NCBI RefSeq assembly: GCF_021173675.1 | Contig: NZ_JAIHON010000004.1 | Span: forward strand, 372,001 to 436,000 | Length of the DNA stretch: 64,000 nt | Direction: 5' to 3' | Source: Streptomyces lincolnensis | GTDB lineage: Bacteria; Actinomycetota; Actinomycetes; Streptomycetales; Streptomycetaceae | Shown here: piece after piece, positions 1-8,791 of the stretch | Position numbering within the stretch: position 1 is the stretch's first letter | Layout of the letters: each line of letters begins with the position of its first letter | Position numbers and translations under genes: made by a program | The notes under the pieces: generated by a model | Database searches by the model: none | What the model was told of the DNA's origin: nothing | What the model saw: the letters and a program-made list of their open reading frames with translations, nothing else

Positions 1-646
1 AGGAGTGGCAGGACAGGGTGTACGCCCAGATCAGCACGATGTTGACCAGGAAGACCAGGGTGCCGAGGCCCATGTGGCCCCACGCGTAGTGCTCGTCGCG
101 GAAGGCGAGCACGGTGTCGTAGGTCAGGATCCCGGCGACGACGATCGCGGCGTAGAAGAAGTACCGGTGGATGTTCTGGAGCACCAGCGGGAAGCGGGTC
201 TCACCCGTGTACTTCTTGTGCGGCTCGGCCACCGCGCAGGCCGGGGGCGAGGCCCAGAAACCCCGGTAGTAGGCCTTGCGGTAGTAGTAGCAGGTCAGCC
301 GGAATCCGAGCGGGAAGATCAGGATGATGATCGCGGGCGAGATGCCCCACCAGCTCCCGAAGATCTCCCAGTTGGGCCCGTGCCGCATCGGCTCGCAGCG
401 CTCGGCCAGGCACGGGGAGTAGAACGGCGACACATAGGGGGCCGCGTAGTAGTCGGTGTCGGCGAAGGCCCGCCAGGTCGAGTACACGATGAAGGCGAGC
501 AGCCCGGCGGCCGTGGCGGCCGGCGCCAGCCACCAGCGGTCGGTGCGCAGGTGCGGGGCGTCGATCGCGGCGCGCGTAGTGGTCCGTACGCCGCCGCGCG
601 ATGGATGGGGATCTTCTGTGGCTGGAGGTTCCGTACCAGTGGCCAA
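1..646 (-). CDS. Membrane protein, probable succinate-dehydrogenase-associated subunit (partial, 3' end outside window)
   Basis: Reading leftward, the frame stays open past base 1. The start is a TTG at 646-644: a GGAG at 657-654 lies 7 nt upstream, and no ATG or GTG is available before the stop at 683-685. Four hydrophobic segments are visible, the first beginning near RWWLAPAATAAG, then SPAIIILIFPLGFRL, YFFYAAIVVAGIL and LGTLVFLVNIVLIW. Between them are a Tyr-rich cytoplasmic-looking patch (CYYYRKAYYRGFW) and QNIHRYFFY. This pattern recalls the membrane protein encoded beside SdhA/SdhB in actinobacteria; that link is from memory. The downstream sdh genes, if present, lie outside the window. 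It follows the 683-973 gene by 37 nt in the same frame, probably one operon. Confidence 0.6.
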   Translation of the reverse strand, partial: MATGTEPPATEDPHPSRGGVRTTTRAAIDAPHLRTDRWWLAPAATAAGLLAFIVYSTWRAFADTDYYAAPYVSPFYSPCLAERCEPMRHGPNWEIFGSWWGISPAIIILIFPLGFRLTCYYYRKAYYRGFWASPPACAVAEPHKKYTGETRFPLVLQNIHRYFFYAAIVVAGILTYDTVLAFRDEHYAWGHMGLGTLVFLVNIVLIWAYTLSCHS

Positions 647-682
647 TTCTTGACTCCGGTCGGGTCGGGACTCCGGACGGCT

Positions 683-973
683 CTACGGGGCGCGACGGTC
701 CCGGGCGCCGAGTCCCTCGTCGTCCGAGTCCGTCCACAGCGTGTTGTCGTACGGGGTGTCGGGGATCGATACGAGCTCGGGGCGCCGGGGTTTGGCGGGC
801 CCGGCGTCGGCCTCCCGCAGCAGCGCGAGGCTCTCGCGCAGGCGGTCGGCGTCCGCACGGACGCGGCGCATCTCCAGGCCGCCGCTGCCCAGCTGCTGCT
901 CCAGGCGTTTGACGTACCGCAGCAGTTCGTCGAGTGAGCGTTGGGCTGACGTCAGTTCGTCGTGCACGGACAT
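683..973 (-). CDS. Conserved hypothetical coiled-coil protein, 96 aa
   Basis: ATG at 973 is preceded by GAGG with 7-nt spacing. Residues 5-60 form a heptad-like charged helix (ELLRYVKRLEQQLGS, then RADADRLRESLALLREA), followed by a polar tail ending in DTPYDNTLWTDSDDEG. There is no signal peptide or membrane segment, so it is probably cytosolic. It lies directly upstream of the membrane gene at 646 and is probably cotranscribed with it. I do not recognise a family beyond an actinobacterial hypothetical. Function unknown. Confidence 0.65.
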   Translation of the reverse strand: MSVHDELTSAQRSLDELLRYVKRLEQQLGSGGLEMRRVRADADRLRESLALLREADAGPAKPRRPELVSIPDTPYDNTLWTDSDDEGLGARDRRAP

Positions 974-1282
974 GACGTGACCTCACTTCCGTGGGCGGCG
1001 TCGCCCTGGACGGGAACGGTCATGCGCCTGCGAGTGTTGCGCGTCACACCTGCCGGTGGGAAGGGACGTGCACGGATTGGCGGATCGTGAGCCTCCGTGC
1101 GCGCCCCCGTGTGCCGGACGTTGCGCCGCACGGGTGGGCTTCCGGGCCCTTCCCGCCGTGTTGCCGTCGCCTGCCGAACCCTTTCCTCTTCAGTGGCCGC
1201 ATACATCTGATCAGCTCCATATACCCCCAAACGTGATCATAACTCCCGCTCGCGCAGGCGGCAGCCCCTGGAGGTAGCAGAG
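974..1282. other. Divergent intergenic region
   Basis: 309 bp between the leftward coiled-coil gene and the rightward LpqW-like gene; it must hold both promoters. The AT-richer end (about 1195-1245) contains two TGATCA palindromes at 1208-1213 and 1234-1239, 26 bp apart. I could not assign a convincing -35/-10 pair. No small gene is supported. Confidence 0.4.
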
Positions 1283-3505
1283 ATGTCCCACGACGGCGTC
1301 ACACTGCGCGCGATCACGCGCTCGGTCGCCTTCCTGACCGCGGGCGCGCTCGCGGTGCCGGCGGTCACCGGCTGCGGTTCCGAGGACCCGGCGGGCAAGC
1401 CCCTCGCGGGCCAGGACATCGCGCCCGCCGCCCGCGCCCTGGTCGCCGACGGCGGCACGCTGCGCTGGGCGGTGGACGCCGTACCGGAGACGCTGAACAC
1501 GTTCCAGGCGGACGCGGACGCGGCGACCGGCCGGATCGCGCAGGCCGTACTGCCGTCGATGTACCGGTTGGACCGCAACGGCCGGCCGGAGCGCAACCCC
1601 GACTACCTGGAGTCGGCGAAGGTCGTCGAGACCGAGCCCAAGCAGGTCGTGCTGTACAAGCTGAACCAGCAGGCCGTGTGGAGCGACGGCCGGGAGATCG
1701 GCGCCGCCGACTTCGCCGCCCAGTGGCGTGCCCTGTCCGGCAAGGACACCGCGTACTGGACCGCCCGCAACGCCGGCTACGACCGCATCGAGCGGATCGA
1801 GCGCGGCTCGAACGACCTGGAGGTCCGGGTCACCTTCCAGCGGCCCTACGCGGACTGGCGCTCGCTGTTCTCCCCGCTGTACCCGAAGGACGTCATGGGC
1901 ACCCCGGACTCCTTCAACGACTCCGCCAGGAAGAAGCTGAAGGTCACCGCCGGGCCGTTCGCCGTGACGAAGGTCGACCACAAGGGCGACGAGGTCGTCC
2001 TCGCCCGCAACCCGCGCTGGTGGGGCCACCCCGCGAAGCTGTCCGAGATCGTGCTGCGCGCCGTACCGCGCGACGAGCGGGCCGAGGCGCTGGCCGCCGG
2101 GAAGATCGACCTGGCCGAGATCGATCCCGAGTCCGCCGGGCGCGTCACCCTCGCCGGCCGGGCCAAGGGCACCGCCACCCCGCTCCAGGGCCCGGACTCC
2201 GCCAAGGCCCTGCGCTCCTGGGCCGTCGCCCACGGCTCCGACGAGGAGGCCGCCGACGAGGAGATCACCGCACGCGAGCAGCGGCGCCGGGAGATCGTCC
2301 GGTACGAGCGTCAGCAGCGGGCCCTTCAGGGCTTCGAGGTCCGCAAGTCCCTGGAGCCCGCCTACACCCAGCTGGCCCTGAACGGCGCCGACGGTCCGCT
2401 CGCCGACGAGCGGGTGCGCCGGGCCGTGGCCCGGGCCCTGGACCGCGAGGAACTGGCCAAGATCGTCCTCAAGCCGCTCGGCCTGCCCGCCGTGCCCGTC
2501 GGCAGCCACCTCGCCCTGTCCGGCCAGGCCGCCTACGCCGACAACAGCGGGGCGCTCGGCGGCCAGGACACCGCGGAGGCGCGGGCGCTGCTCGCGGACG
2601 CGGGGTGGGTGCTCGGCGGCCCGGTCGAGAAGGAGAAAGCGAAGAAGAAGGGGGAGAAGGCGGCCGGCGGGAAGGGCGAGAAGGCCGGCTCCGAGAGCTC
2701 CGAGAAGGCCGGCTCCGAGAAGGGGTCGGCCGGTGGCGACGAGGGCACGTACATCGTCGGCGAGGACGACAAGGGGCCCGGGGACGAGGAGGGCGCCGGC
2801 AAGCACCTCGCCCAGGACGGCAAGCAGTACGCCAACAAGCTGAAGCAGGGTGGGGCCCCCGGCGCCTACGCCCCCAAGGGCACCCCCGCCCCCGCCGGTG
2901 CCGCGGCCGGTCCGCTCGCCAAGGACGGCAAGCCGCTCACCCTCCGCTTCGTGCTCCCCTCGGGCCCGGGCTCCCGGACCCTGAACACGGTCGCCGACCG
3001 CATCACCCGCATGCTGCGCAAGGTCGGCATCCGCACCGAGATCTCCAAGGTCGAGGACGAGAGCTACTTCAAGGACCACATCGCCTCCGGCCAGTACGAC
3101 CTCGCCCTGTACTCCTGGCCCGCCTCCGCCTTCCCCGCGACCGACGCCCGCCCGATCTTCGCCAAGCCGGTGCCGGCCGCCGACGGCTCCCTGAACGTCG
3201 AGCAGAACTACACCCGCGTCGGCACCGACCAGGTCGACCAGCTCTTCGACCAGGCCGCCGCCACGCTCGACGAGGGGGAGAGCAAGGGGCTCATCCGCAA
3301 GGCCGACGCCCGTATCTGGGCCGCCGCCGGGTCCATCCCCCTCTACCAGCGCCCCCAGCTCACCGCCGTCCGCAAGGACCTCGCCAACGTCGGAGCGTTC
3401 GGCTTCCGGACCCCTGTCTACGAGGACATGGGCTACCTGAAGAAGGGCGCGAAGCCGGGGCCGGGCGGATCCGCCGCGGCCTCCTCCTCCGCCTCGGCCG
3501 GCTGA
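1283..3505 (+). CDS. LpqW-like family 5 solute-binding lipoprotein, 740 aa
   Basis: ATG 1283 has GGAGG at 1270-1274. The N-terminus is a lipoprotein signal ending in AVTGC (lipid-modified Cys about residue 31). The body is an SBP_bac_5 periplasmic-binding fold (SDGREIGAADFAAQW, AGPFAVTKV, YDLALYSWPAS). Residues about 449-545 are an insertion very rich in Lys, Glu and Gly, which makes the protein about 100 aa longer than M. tuberculosis LpqW. No permease genes follow; the neighbour is typA, as for mycobacterial lpqW. In mycobacteria LpqW acts in phosphatidylinositol mannoside/lipoarabinomannan synthesis rather than import. A comparable cell-envelope role here is inference; an orphan peptide-binding protein is the alternative. 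Confidence 0.8.
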   Translation: MSHDGVTLRAITRSVAFLTAGALAVPAVTGCGSEDPAGKPLAGQDIAPAARALVADGGTLRWAVDAVPETLNTFQADADAATGRIAQAVLPSMYRLDRNGRPERNPDYLESAKVVETEPKQVVLYKLNQQAVWSDGREIGAADFAAQWRALSGKDTAYWTARNAGYDRIERIERGSNDLEVRVTFQRPYADWRSLFSPLYPKDVMGTPDSFNDSARKKLKVTAGPFAVTKVDHKGDEVVLARNPRWWGHPAKLSEIVLRAVPRDERAEALAAGKIDLAEIDPESAGRVTLAGRAKGTATPLQGPDSAKALRSWAVAHGSDEEAADEEITAREQRRREIVRYERQQRALQGFEVRKSLEPAYTQLALNGADGPLADERVRRAVARALDREELAKIVLKPLGLPAVPVGSHLALSGQAAYADNSGALGGQDTAEARALLADAGWVLGGPVEKEKAKKKGEKAAGGKGEKAGSESSEKAGSEKGSAGGDEGTYIVGEDDKGPGDEEGAGKHLAQDGKQYANKLKQGGAPGAYAPKGTPAPAGAAAGPLAKDGKPLTLRFVLPSGPGSRTLNTVADRITRMLRKVGIRTEISKVEDESYFKDHIASGQYDLALYSWPASAFPATDARPIFAKPVPAADGSLNVEQNYTRVGTDQVDQLFDQAAATLDEGESKGLIRKADARIWAAAGSIPLYQRPQLTAVRKDLANVGAFGFRTPVYEDMGYLKKGAKPGPGGSAAASSSASAG

Positions 3506-3531
3506 CCGGAACTGAAAACGCTTGCCATCAA

Positions 3532-3585
3532 CGCCCGGTGCCCCCACCATGAACCTGACAGTGATCATGGTGCGGACGCCGGGCG
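3532..3585 (+). terminator. Strong hairpin terminator after the LpqW-like gene
   Basis: Arms 3532-3552 and 3565-3585 are 21 nt each with only 3 mismatches, enclosing a 12-nt loop. It starts 27 nt after the stop. No T-run follows, as is usual in Streptomyces. It lies just before the next lipoprotein start. Confidence 0.7.
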
Positions 3586-3616
3586 CGGCCGTGCGACGGG
3601 GGAAGGACGCCGACGG

Positions 3617-4297
3617 ATGCGCGGCATCACACGGAGGACCGGTGCGGCGGGGCTGGCCGCGGTGGCACTGGCGGCGGCGCTGACCGCCTGCACTGGTGGC
3701 GAGGGCAAGCGCGACAGCCGGAGCAGCGGCAAGGGCGACAAGGGCGCGGTCGTGAAGGCCTGCGCGGACGGGAACTTCACCTGGTCCGACGTCAAGAAGA
3801 CGGACCGGCTGACCGGTGTCTCCGAGGTCGAGTCGTTGGGCGAGGGCGGCGGCAGGCTGACGATGCGGCTGGAGCGGGTGTACACGCCGCGGCCGTCGGT
3901 CAGGACCACGGGACCGGCCGTCTCCTCGGCGGAGGTCCTCTTCTCGCTGGGCAAGAAGATCGGTGAGATCAAGACCGACGCCCGCACCCTTGCGGAGGCG
4001 GACGGCGAGACGTGGAGCTTCACCGATGTGAACGTCAAGGCCCCGGACATCAACGACGGCGCCACCGAGACCGACGGCGCCGGAAGGTTCGTGCACTTTG
4101 CCGGGGTGCGGGAAGTCACAGGAGACTTCAGTTACGCCTGCCCGGGCGGCAGGACCACAACAGGTCACGCGCGGACCTGGCAGGTCGATATCACCGGTGT
4201 CCTCGCATGCGACGAGCGGGCGGGTGACTCCGACCTCGCCGCCCAGGCCGCCCGGCGCTCCTGCGAGGAGGGGTCCCCGGCCACCCAGGACGCCTGA
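3617..4297 (+). CDS. Secreted lipoprotein of unknown function, 226 aa
   Basis: ATG 3617 has GGAAGG at 3601-3606 (10-nt spacing). The signal peptide MRGITRRTG...AALTAC gives a lipobox with Cys25. The mature part is hydrophilic and has three further Cys residues (in CADGNF, YACPGG and LACDER, plus a fourth in RRSCEEG), suggesting disulfide bonds outside the membrane. No domain is recognised. It is separated from the LpqW-like gene by a strong hairpin, so probably has its own promoter, and precedes typA by 138 bp. Confidence 0.7.
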   Translation: MRGITRRTGAAGLAAVALAAALTACTGGEGKRDSRSSGKGDKGAVVKACADGNFTWSDVKKTDRLTGVSEVESLGEGGGRLTMRLERVYTPRPSVRTTGPAVSSAEVLFSLGKKIGEIKTDARTLAEADGETWSFTDVNVKAPDINDGATETDGAGRFVHFAGVREVTGDFSYACPGGRTTTGHARTWQVDITGVLACDERAGDSDLAAQAARRSCEEGSPATQDA

Positions 4298-4435
4298 CCC
4301 CACCCGCCCGGCGAGCCACCGCGGCAGCGGCCCCGTACCATGGGGTGAGGCCGTGGCATGTTCCGCCCGGCAGGGTCCGCGTACCACCGACGTACGCAGC
4401 AGGGCCGTCCTCACACTCCGGGAGAACGCCGCAAT

Positions 4436-6343
4436 ATGGCCACGCGCCACGACATCCGCAACGTCGCCATCGTCGCCCACGTCGACCACGGCAAGACGAC
4501 CCTTGTCGACGCCATGCTGAAGCAGGCCGGTGCCTTCGCGGCGCACGCCGCAGAGTCGCTCGACGACCGAATGATGGACTCGAATGACCTGGAGCGTGAG
4601 AAGGGCATCACGATCCTGGCCAAGAACACGGCGGTGAAGTACCACCCCAAGGACGGCGGCGAAGTCGTCACGATCAACATCATCGACACCCCCGGCCACG
4701 CCGACTTCGGTGGTGAGGTCGAGCGCGGTCTGTCGATGGTGGACGCGGTCGTGCTGCTGGTCGACGCCTCCGAGGGCCCGCTGCCGCAGACCCGTTTCGT
4801 GCTGCGCAAGGCGCTCCAGGCCCGCCTGCCCGTCATCCTGTGCATCAACAAGACGGACCGCCCCGACTCGCGCATCGACGAGGTCGTGAACGAGGCGTAC
4901 GACCTCTTCCTCGACCTCGACGCCGACGAGGACCAGATCGAGTTCCCCATCGTCTACGCCTGTGCGCGGGACGGTGTGGCCTCACTGACCAAGCCGGAGG
5001 ACGGCACCGTCCCGGCCGACAGCGACAGCCTGGAGCCGTTCTTCTCCACGATCCTGTCGCACGTCCCGGCTCCGGAGTACGACGAGGAGGCCCCGCTCCA
5101 GGCGCACGTCACGAACCTGGACGCCGACAACTTCCTCGGCCGTATCGCGCTGCTCCGGGTCGAGCAGGGCGAGCTGCGCAAGGGCCAGACCGTCACCTGG
5201 ATCAAGCGTGACGGCACGATGTCCAACGTCCGCATCACCGAGCTGCTGATGACCGAGGCGCTCACCCGCAAGCCCGCCGAGATGGCGGGCCCCGGCGACA
5301 TCTGCGCCGTCGCGGGTATCCCGGACATCATGATCGGCGAGACCCTCGCCGACCCCGAGAACCCGATCCCGCTGCCGCTCATCACGGTCGACGAGCCCGC
5401 GATCTCGATGACCATCGGCACCAACACCTCGCCGCTGGTCGGCCGCGGCGGCACCGGCAAGGGGGCGGAGAACAAGGCCGCGGTCAAGGACCGCAAGGTC
5501 ACCGCCCGTCAGGTCAAGGACCGCCTCGACCGTGAGCTCGTCGGCAACGTCTCGCTGCGGGTGCTCGACACCGAGCGTCCGGACGCCTGGGAGGTCCAGG
5601 GCCGTGGGGAGCTCGCGCTCGCCATCCTGGTCGAGCAGATGCGCCGCGAGGGCTTCGAGCTGACCATCGGCAAGCCGCAGGTCGTCACCAAGGAGGTCGA
5701 CGGCAAGGTCTACGAGCCCGTCGAGCGCATGACCATCGACGTGCCCGAGGAGCACATGGGCGCGGTCACGCAGCTCATGGGTGTCCGCAAGGGCCGTATG
5801 GACAACATGTCGAACCACGGCTCCGGCTGGGTGCGCATGGAGTTCGTCGTGCCGTCCCGCGGTCTCATCGGCTTCAGGACCGAGTTCCTGACCGGCACGC
5901 GTGGCACCGGCATCGCGCACTCCATCCACGAGGGCCACGAGCCGTGGTTCGGCACGCTGACGACCCGTAACAACGGCTCGCTGGTCGCCGACCGTGCCGG
6001 TGCCGTCACCGCCTTCGCGATGACGAACCTCCAGGAGCGCGGCGTGCTGTTCACGGAGCCGGGCACCGAGGTGTACGAGGGCATGATCGTCGGTGAGAAC
6101 TCGCGCTCCGACGACATGGACGTGAACATCACCAAGGAGAAGAAGCTCACGAACATGCGGTCGTCCTCGGCCGACTCCTTCGAGGCGATCGTCCCGCCGC
6201 GCAAGCTCTCCCTGGAGCAGTCCCTGGAGTTCTGCCGCGACGACGAGTGCGTGGAGGTCACCCCGGAGGCCGTGCGCATCCGCAAGGTGAACCTGGACGC
6301 CCGCGAGCGCGCCCGCGCCGCGAGCCGCGCCAAGCACGGCTGA
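4436..6343 (+). CDS. typA: TypA/BipA ribosome-binding GTPase
   Basis: Translational GTPase TypA, 635 aa, usual length for the family. G1 is AHVDHGKT (about residues 14-21), G2 region GITILAKNT, G3 DTPGHADF, G4 NKTD. The EF-G-like beta-barrel, the domain III/V equivalents (ERMTIDVPEEHMGAV, PSRGLIGFRTEFLTGTRG) and the TypA-specific C-terminal domain follow. It binds the ribosome and assists assembly and stress adaptation. The start is the ATG at 4436 (MATRHDIRNVAIVAH) with GGGAG at 4420-4424; a longer frame runs back to 4358 but adds residues not seen in TypA. It lies alone, followed by a terminator. Confidence 0.97.
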   Translation: MATRHDIRNVAIVAHVDHGKTTLVDAMLKQAGAFAAHAAESLDDRMMDSNDLEREKGITILAKNTAVKYHPKDGGEVVTINIIDTPGHADFGGEVERGLSMVDAVVLLVDASEGPLPQTRFVLRKALQARLPVILCINKTDRPDSRIDEVVNEAYDLFLDLDADEDQIEFPIVYACARDGVASLTKPEDGTVPADSDSLEPFFSTILSHVPAPEYDEEAPLQAHVTNLDADNFLGRIALLRVEQGELRKGQTVTWIKRDGTMSNVRITELLMTEALTRKPAEMAGPGDICAVAGIPDIMIGETLADPENPIPLPLITVDEPAISMTIGTNTSPLVGRGGTGKGAENKAAVKDRKVTARQVKDRLDRELVGNVSLRVLDTERPDAWEVQGRGELALAILVEQMRREGFELTIGKPQVVTKEVDGKVYEPVERMTIDVPEEHMGAVTQLMGVRKGRMDNMSNHGSGWVRMEFVVPSRGLIGFRTEFLTGTRGTGIAHSIHEGHEPWFGTLTTRNNGSLVADRAGAVTAFAMTNLQERGVLFTEPGTEVYEGMIVGENSRSDDMDVNITKEKKLTNMRSSSADSFEAIVPPRKLSLEQSLEFCRDDECVEVTPEAVRIRKVNLDARERARAASRAKHG

Positions 6344-6365
6344 TTCCGGCACCCGCCGGGCCACC

Positions 6366-6396
6366 GGGCACCTTCGCCGTCATGGCGGGGGTGCCC
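6366..6396 (+). terminator. typA terminator hairpin
   Basis: GGGCACC at 6366-6372 pairs with GGTGCCC at 6390-6396; an inner CGCC/GGCG stem encloses the GTCAT loop. It starts 23 nt after the typA stop. Confidence 0.65.
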
Positions 6397-7021
6397 GTCG
6401 CCGTCGTGGACGGCATAGGGAAAACCCTTCAATTGCCTCGGCGACCCCGCACCGGCGTGCCGTGCGCACTACCCTGCTGCGGGAGTGGCTTGTCCGACGG
6501 CTGTGCGGCGTGTGTTCGCGAGCTGTGCCGTCGGTGCCGGGGCCCGCGCCCCCTCGGACCGGCGAACGGCCTTGCCGCAGCGGCCTGTTGAAGGACCGTC
6601 ACGCAGAGCCACCGGCTCTGGTGCACCGCGCGTGTGCACCGGGCGGAGTGAGTACGGCCGCCACGGTACGCGCAACTGGTTTTCTCCCCTCTCTCCGTCC
6701 GGAATGCGGACACCTGATCCCGATAGATGTGTAACAAGTCCGTTTCGCAGGGATCTTTCGGCAAACCGTTTGTCCGGATTTTGGAAGAAGTAGGCGGCAG
6801 GTGTGATCGAACCGAGACCTTAGGGGTGTGGTTCGGTCATGGTGCATGGCAGATAGTTAGGCGCGTAGAGCTCGGATCAACGGGTCGTTCGCTGTCAGGC
6901 GGCGGCGGTCCGCGAGCGCGGGGGCACCTGAACCTTTCCGGCTACCGGCGACGGGCGGTGGACGGTTGTGTGTCATGTGCTCCCCTTTGCGGTGAACCAA
7001 TGGACTCATGAGGAGGAACCC
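6397..7021. other. Long upstream region of importer A
   Basis: About 625 bp without a credible gene; short open frames on both strands have no ribosome sites and no coding bias. The stretch 6700-6870 is AT-richer than its surroundings and is the likely promoter zone. It holds an inverted repeat CGAACC (6808-6813) / GGTTCG (6830-6835). The sequence CTCATGAG directly before AGGAGG (7011-7016) recurs at the same place before importer C. Long regulated leaders are plausible for a developmental oligopeptide importer, but no riboswitch class is recognisable. Confidence 0.4.
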
Positions 7022-8647
7022 ATGCGCGGTGCCAAGAGCGCCAAGTGGGTCGCGATAGCGGCGGTTGTGGCTCTGGGCGCGACCGCTTGCGGCGGGGGAA
7101 GCAGCGACAGCGGCGACGACAGCAAGGCAGCGATCGACCCGAACGGCAAGTTCTCGATCGAGGTCGGCGAACCGCAGAACCCGCTGCAGCCGGCGAACAC
7201 CATGGAGTCCAACGGCAGCATCGTGACGCGCGCCCTGTTCACCGGGCTCGTGGACTATGACTCGAGCGGCAAGATCGTCTACATGAACGCTCAGTCGGTC
7301 GACAGCAAGGACAACAAGACCTTCACGGTCAAGCTGAAGCCCGGCTGGAAGTTCCACGACGGCACCCCGGTGACCGCCGAGTCCTACGTCAAGGCGTGGA
7401 ACTGGGCCGCTGCCCCGGCCAACAAGCAGACCAACAGCTTCTGGTTCTCGGACATCCAGGGCTACGCCGACGTCGCCCCCGAGAAGGGCAAGCCCAAGGC
7501 CACCGAGATGTCCGGCCTGAAGGTCGTCGACGACAACACCTTCACCATCACCCTCACCAGCCCGATCCCGTACTTCGTGTACAAGCTGGGCTACGAGGTC
7601 TTCTCGCCGCTGCCGGAGTCCTTCTACAAGGACCCGAAGGCCGCGGGCGAGAAGCCGGTCGGCAACGGCCCCTACAAGTTCGTCAGCTGGGACCACAAGA
7701 AGTCCATCGAGGTCGCCCGCTACGACGACTACCAGGGCTCGAACAAGGCCAAGAACGGTGGTGTGATCTTCAAGAACTACACCAACCTGGAGACGGCCTA
7801 CGAGGACCTGAAGTCCGGCAACGTCGACGTCCTGCGTCAGCTCGCGCCGCGTGACCTTCCGGTCTACAAGGCAGACCTCGGCGACCGTGCCGTGGACCAG
7901 GCCTACTCCGCGGTGCAGACGATCGCCCCGGCCTTCTACACCAAGCAGTGGAAGGGCATCGACCCGAAGGTCCTGCAGGGCCTGTCGATGGCGATCGACC
8001 GGAACACCATCACGAAGACCGTGCTCCAGGGCACCCGTGAGCCCGCCACCGGCTGGGTCGCCAAGGGCGTTCTCGGCTACCAGCCGAGCCTGGGCACCGA
8101 CATCTTCACGTACGACCCGGCCAAGGCCAAGAAGCTCATCCAGGAGGGTGGCGGCGTCCCGGGCAACAAGATCTCCATCCAGTTCAACGCGGACGGCGGT
8201 CACAAGGAGTGGGTGGAGGCCGTCTGCGGCTCCATCACCAAGGCCACCGGCGTCGCCTGCACCGGCGACTCCAAGGCCGACTTCCAGGCCGACCTCCAGG
8301 CGCGCGACGCGCAGGAGGTCAAGTCGATGTACCGCTCCGGCTGGGTGCTCGACTACCCGTTCAACGCCAACTTCCTCCGCGACCTGTTCGGCACCAAGTC
8401 GTCCGGCAACCAGAGCGGCTTCTCCAACAAGGAGATCGACACTCTGATCACGCAGGCCGACGCCGCCAAGACGCAGGAGGAGTCGGAGAAGCTGTACCAG
8501 GAGCTCGAGAAGAAGCTCCCCGAGTACATGCCGAGCATTCCGCTCTGGTACTACAAGGTCAACGCGGGCTACTCGGAGAAGGTCACCGGCGTCAAGTACG
8601 CCCAGGACGGCGACCCGATCCTGACCGGCGTTCAGGTCAAGAAGTAA
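7022..8647 (+). CDS. Importer A oligopeptide-binding lipoprotein (OppA/BldKB-like), 541 aa
   Basis: Extracytoplasmic substrate-binding protein of family SBP_bac_5. ATG 7022 has AGGAGG at 7011-7016, 5 nt away. The lipobox GATAC gives Cys23, so the protein is tethered to the outer face of the membrane. Family signatures: WKFHDGTPVTAESYVKAWNW, GNGPYKFVSWD, and the C-terminal SIPLWYYKVNAGYSEKV. It is the first gene of a five-gene operon (binding protein, two permeases, two ATPases). Two strong hairpins separate it from the permease, which would favour excess binding protein. Close paralogue of the importer C protein at 20290. In S. coelicolor a related system, BldK, imports a developmental peptide; which cassette here is the BldK orthologue cannot be settled by eye. 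Confidence 0.9.
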   Translation: MRGAKSAKWVAIAAVVALGATACGGGSSDSGDDSKAAIDPNGKFSIEVGEPQNPLQPANTMESNGSIVTRALFTGLVDYDSSGKIVYMNAQSVDSKDNKTFTVKLKPGWKFHDGTPVTAESYVKAWNWAAAPANKQTNSFWFSDIQGYADVAPEKGKPKATEMSGLKVVDDNTFTITLTSPIPYFVYKLGYEVFSPLPESFYKDPKAAGEKPVGNGPYKFVSWDHKKSIEVARYDDYQGSNKAKNGGVIFKNYTNLETAYEDLKSGNVDVLRQLAPRDLPVYKADLGDRAVDQAYSAVQTIAPAFYTKQWKGIDPKVLQGLSMAIDRNTITKTVLQGTREPATGWVAKGVLGYQPSLGTDIFTYDPAKAKKLIQEGGGVPGNKISIQFNADGGHKEWVEAVCGSITKATGVACTGDSKADFQADLQARDAQEVKSMYRSGWVLDYPFNANFLRDLFGTKSSGNQSGFSNKEIDTLITQADAAKTQEESEKLYQELEKKLPEYMPSIPLWYYKVNAGYSEKVTGVKYAQDGDPILTGVQVKK

Positions 8648-8664
8648 CCGCTACGGACCGTTGT

Positions 8665-8691
8665 CCCGGGCGCGGCGCGACCGCGCCCGGG
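8665..8691 (+). terminator. First hairpin behind importer A binding protein
   Basis: Perfect 11-bp stem, arms 8665-8675 and 8681-8691, loop CGCGA. It begins 18 nt after the stop codon. Probably an attenuator or 3'-end stabiliser, since the operon continues. Confidence 0.7.
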
Positions 8692-8695
8692 GAAC

Positions 8696-8771
8696 GGCAG
8701 CGGCCGGGGGGCCCTTTCCACACGCATCTTCAGGTGGTGCGCGAGGAAAGGGCCCGTCGGCTGCCGCTGCC
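8696..8771 (+). terminator. Second, nested hairpin behind importer A binding protein
   Basis: Inner arms GGGCCCTTTCC (8709-8719) and GGAAAGGGCCC (8745-8755) are perfect over 11 bp. Outer arms GGCAGCGGC (8696-8704) and GCCGCTGCC (8763-8771) are perfect over 9 bp. It ends 11 nt before the permease ribosome site. Confidence 0.7.
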
Positions 8772-8791
8772 GTGACTGACATGGAGGCACG

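Noticed and set aside
5..937. 310-aa plus-strand frame at the left edge
   Set aside because: The opposite strand carries a coherent membrane protein and a coiled-coil protein with ribosome sites, so this is a shadow.
1208..1239. Paired TGATCA sites as an operator
   Set aside because: TGATCA is a common 6-mer palindrome; two copies without flanking symmetry are weak evidence.
1211..4699. 1162-aa open frame on the minus strand
   Set aside because: Antisense shadow of the LpqW-like and lipoprotein genes; composition is the Val/Arg/Gly/Leu pattern of an opposite-strand frame in GC-rich DNA and it has no domain.
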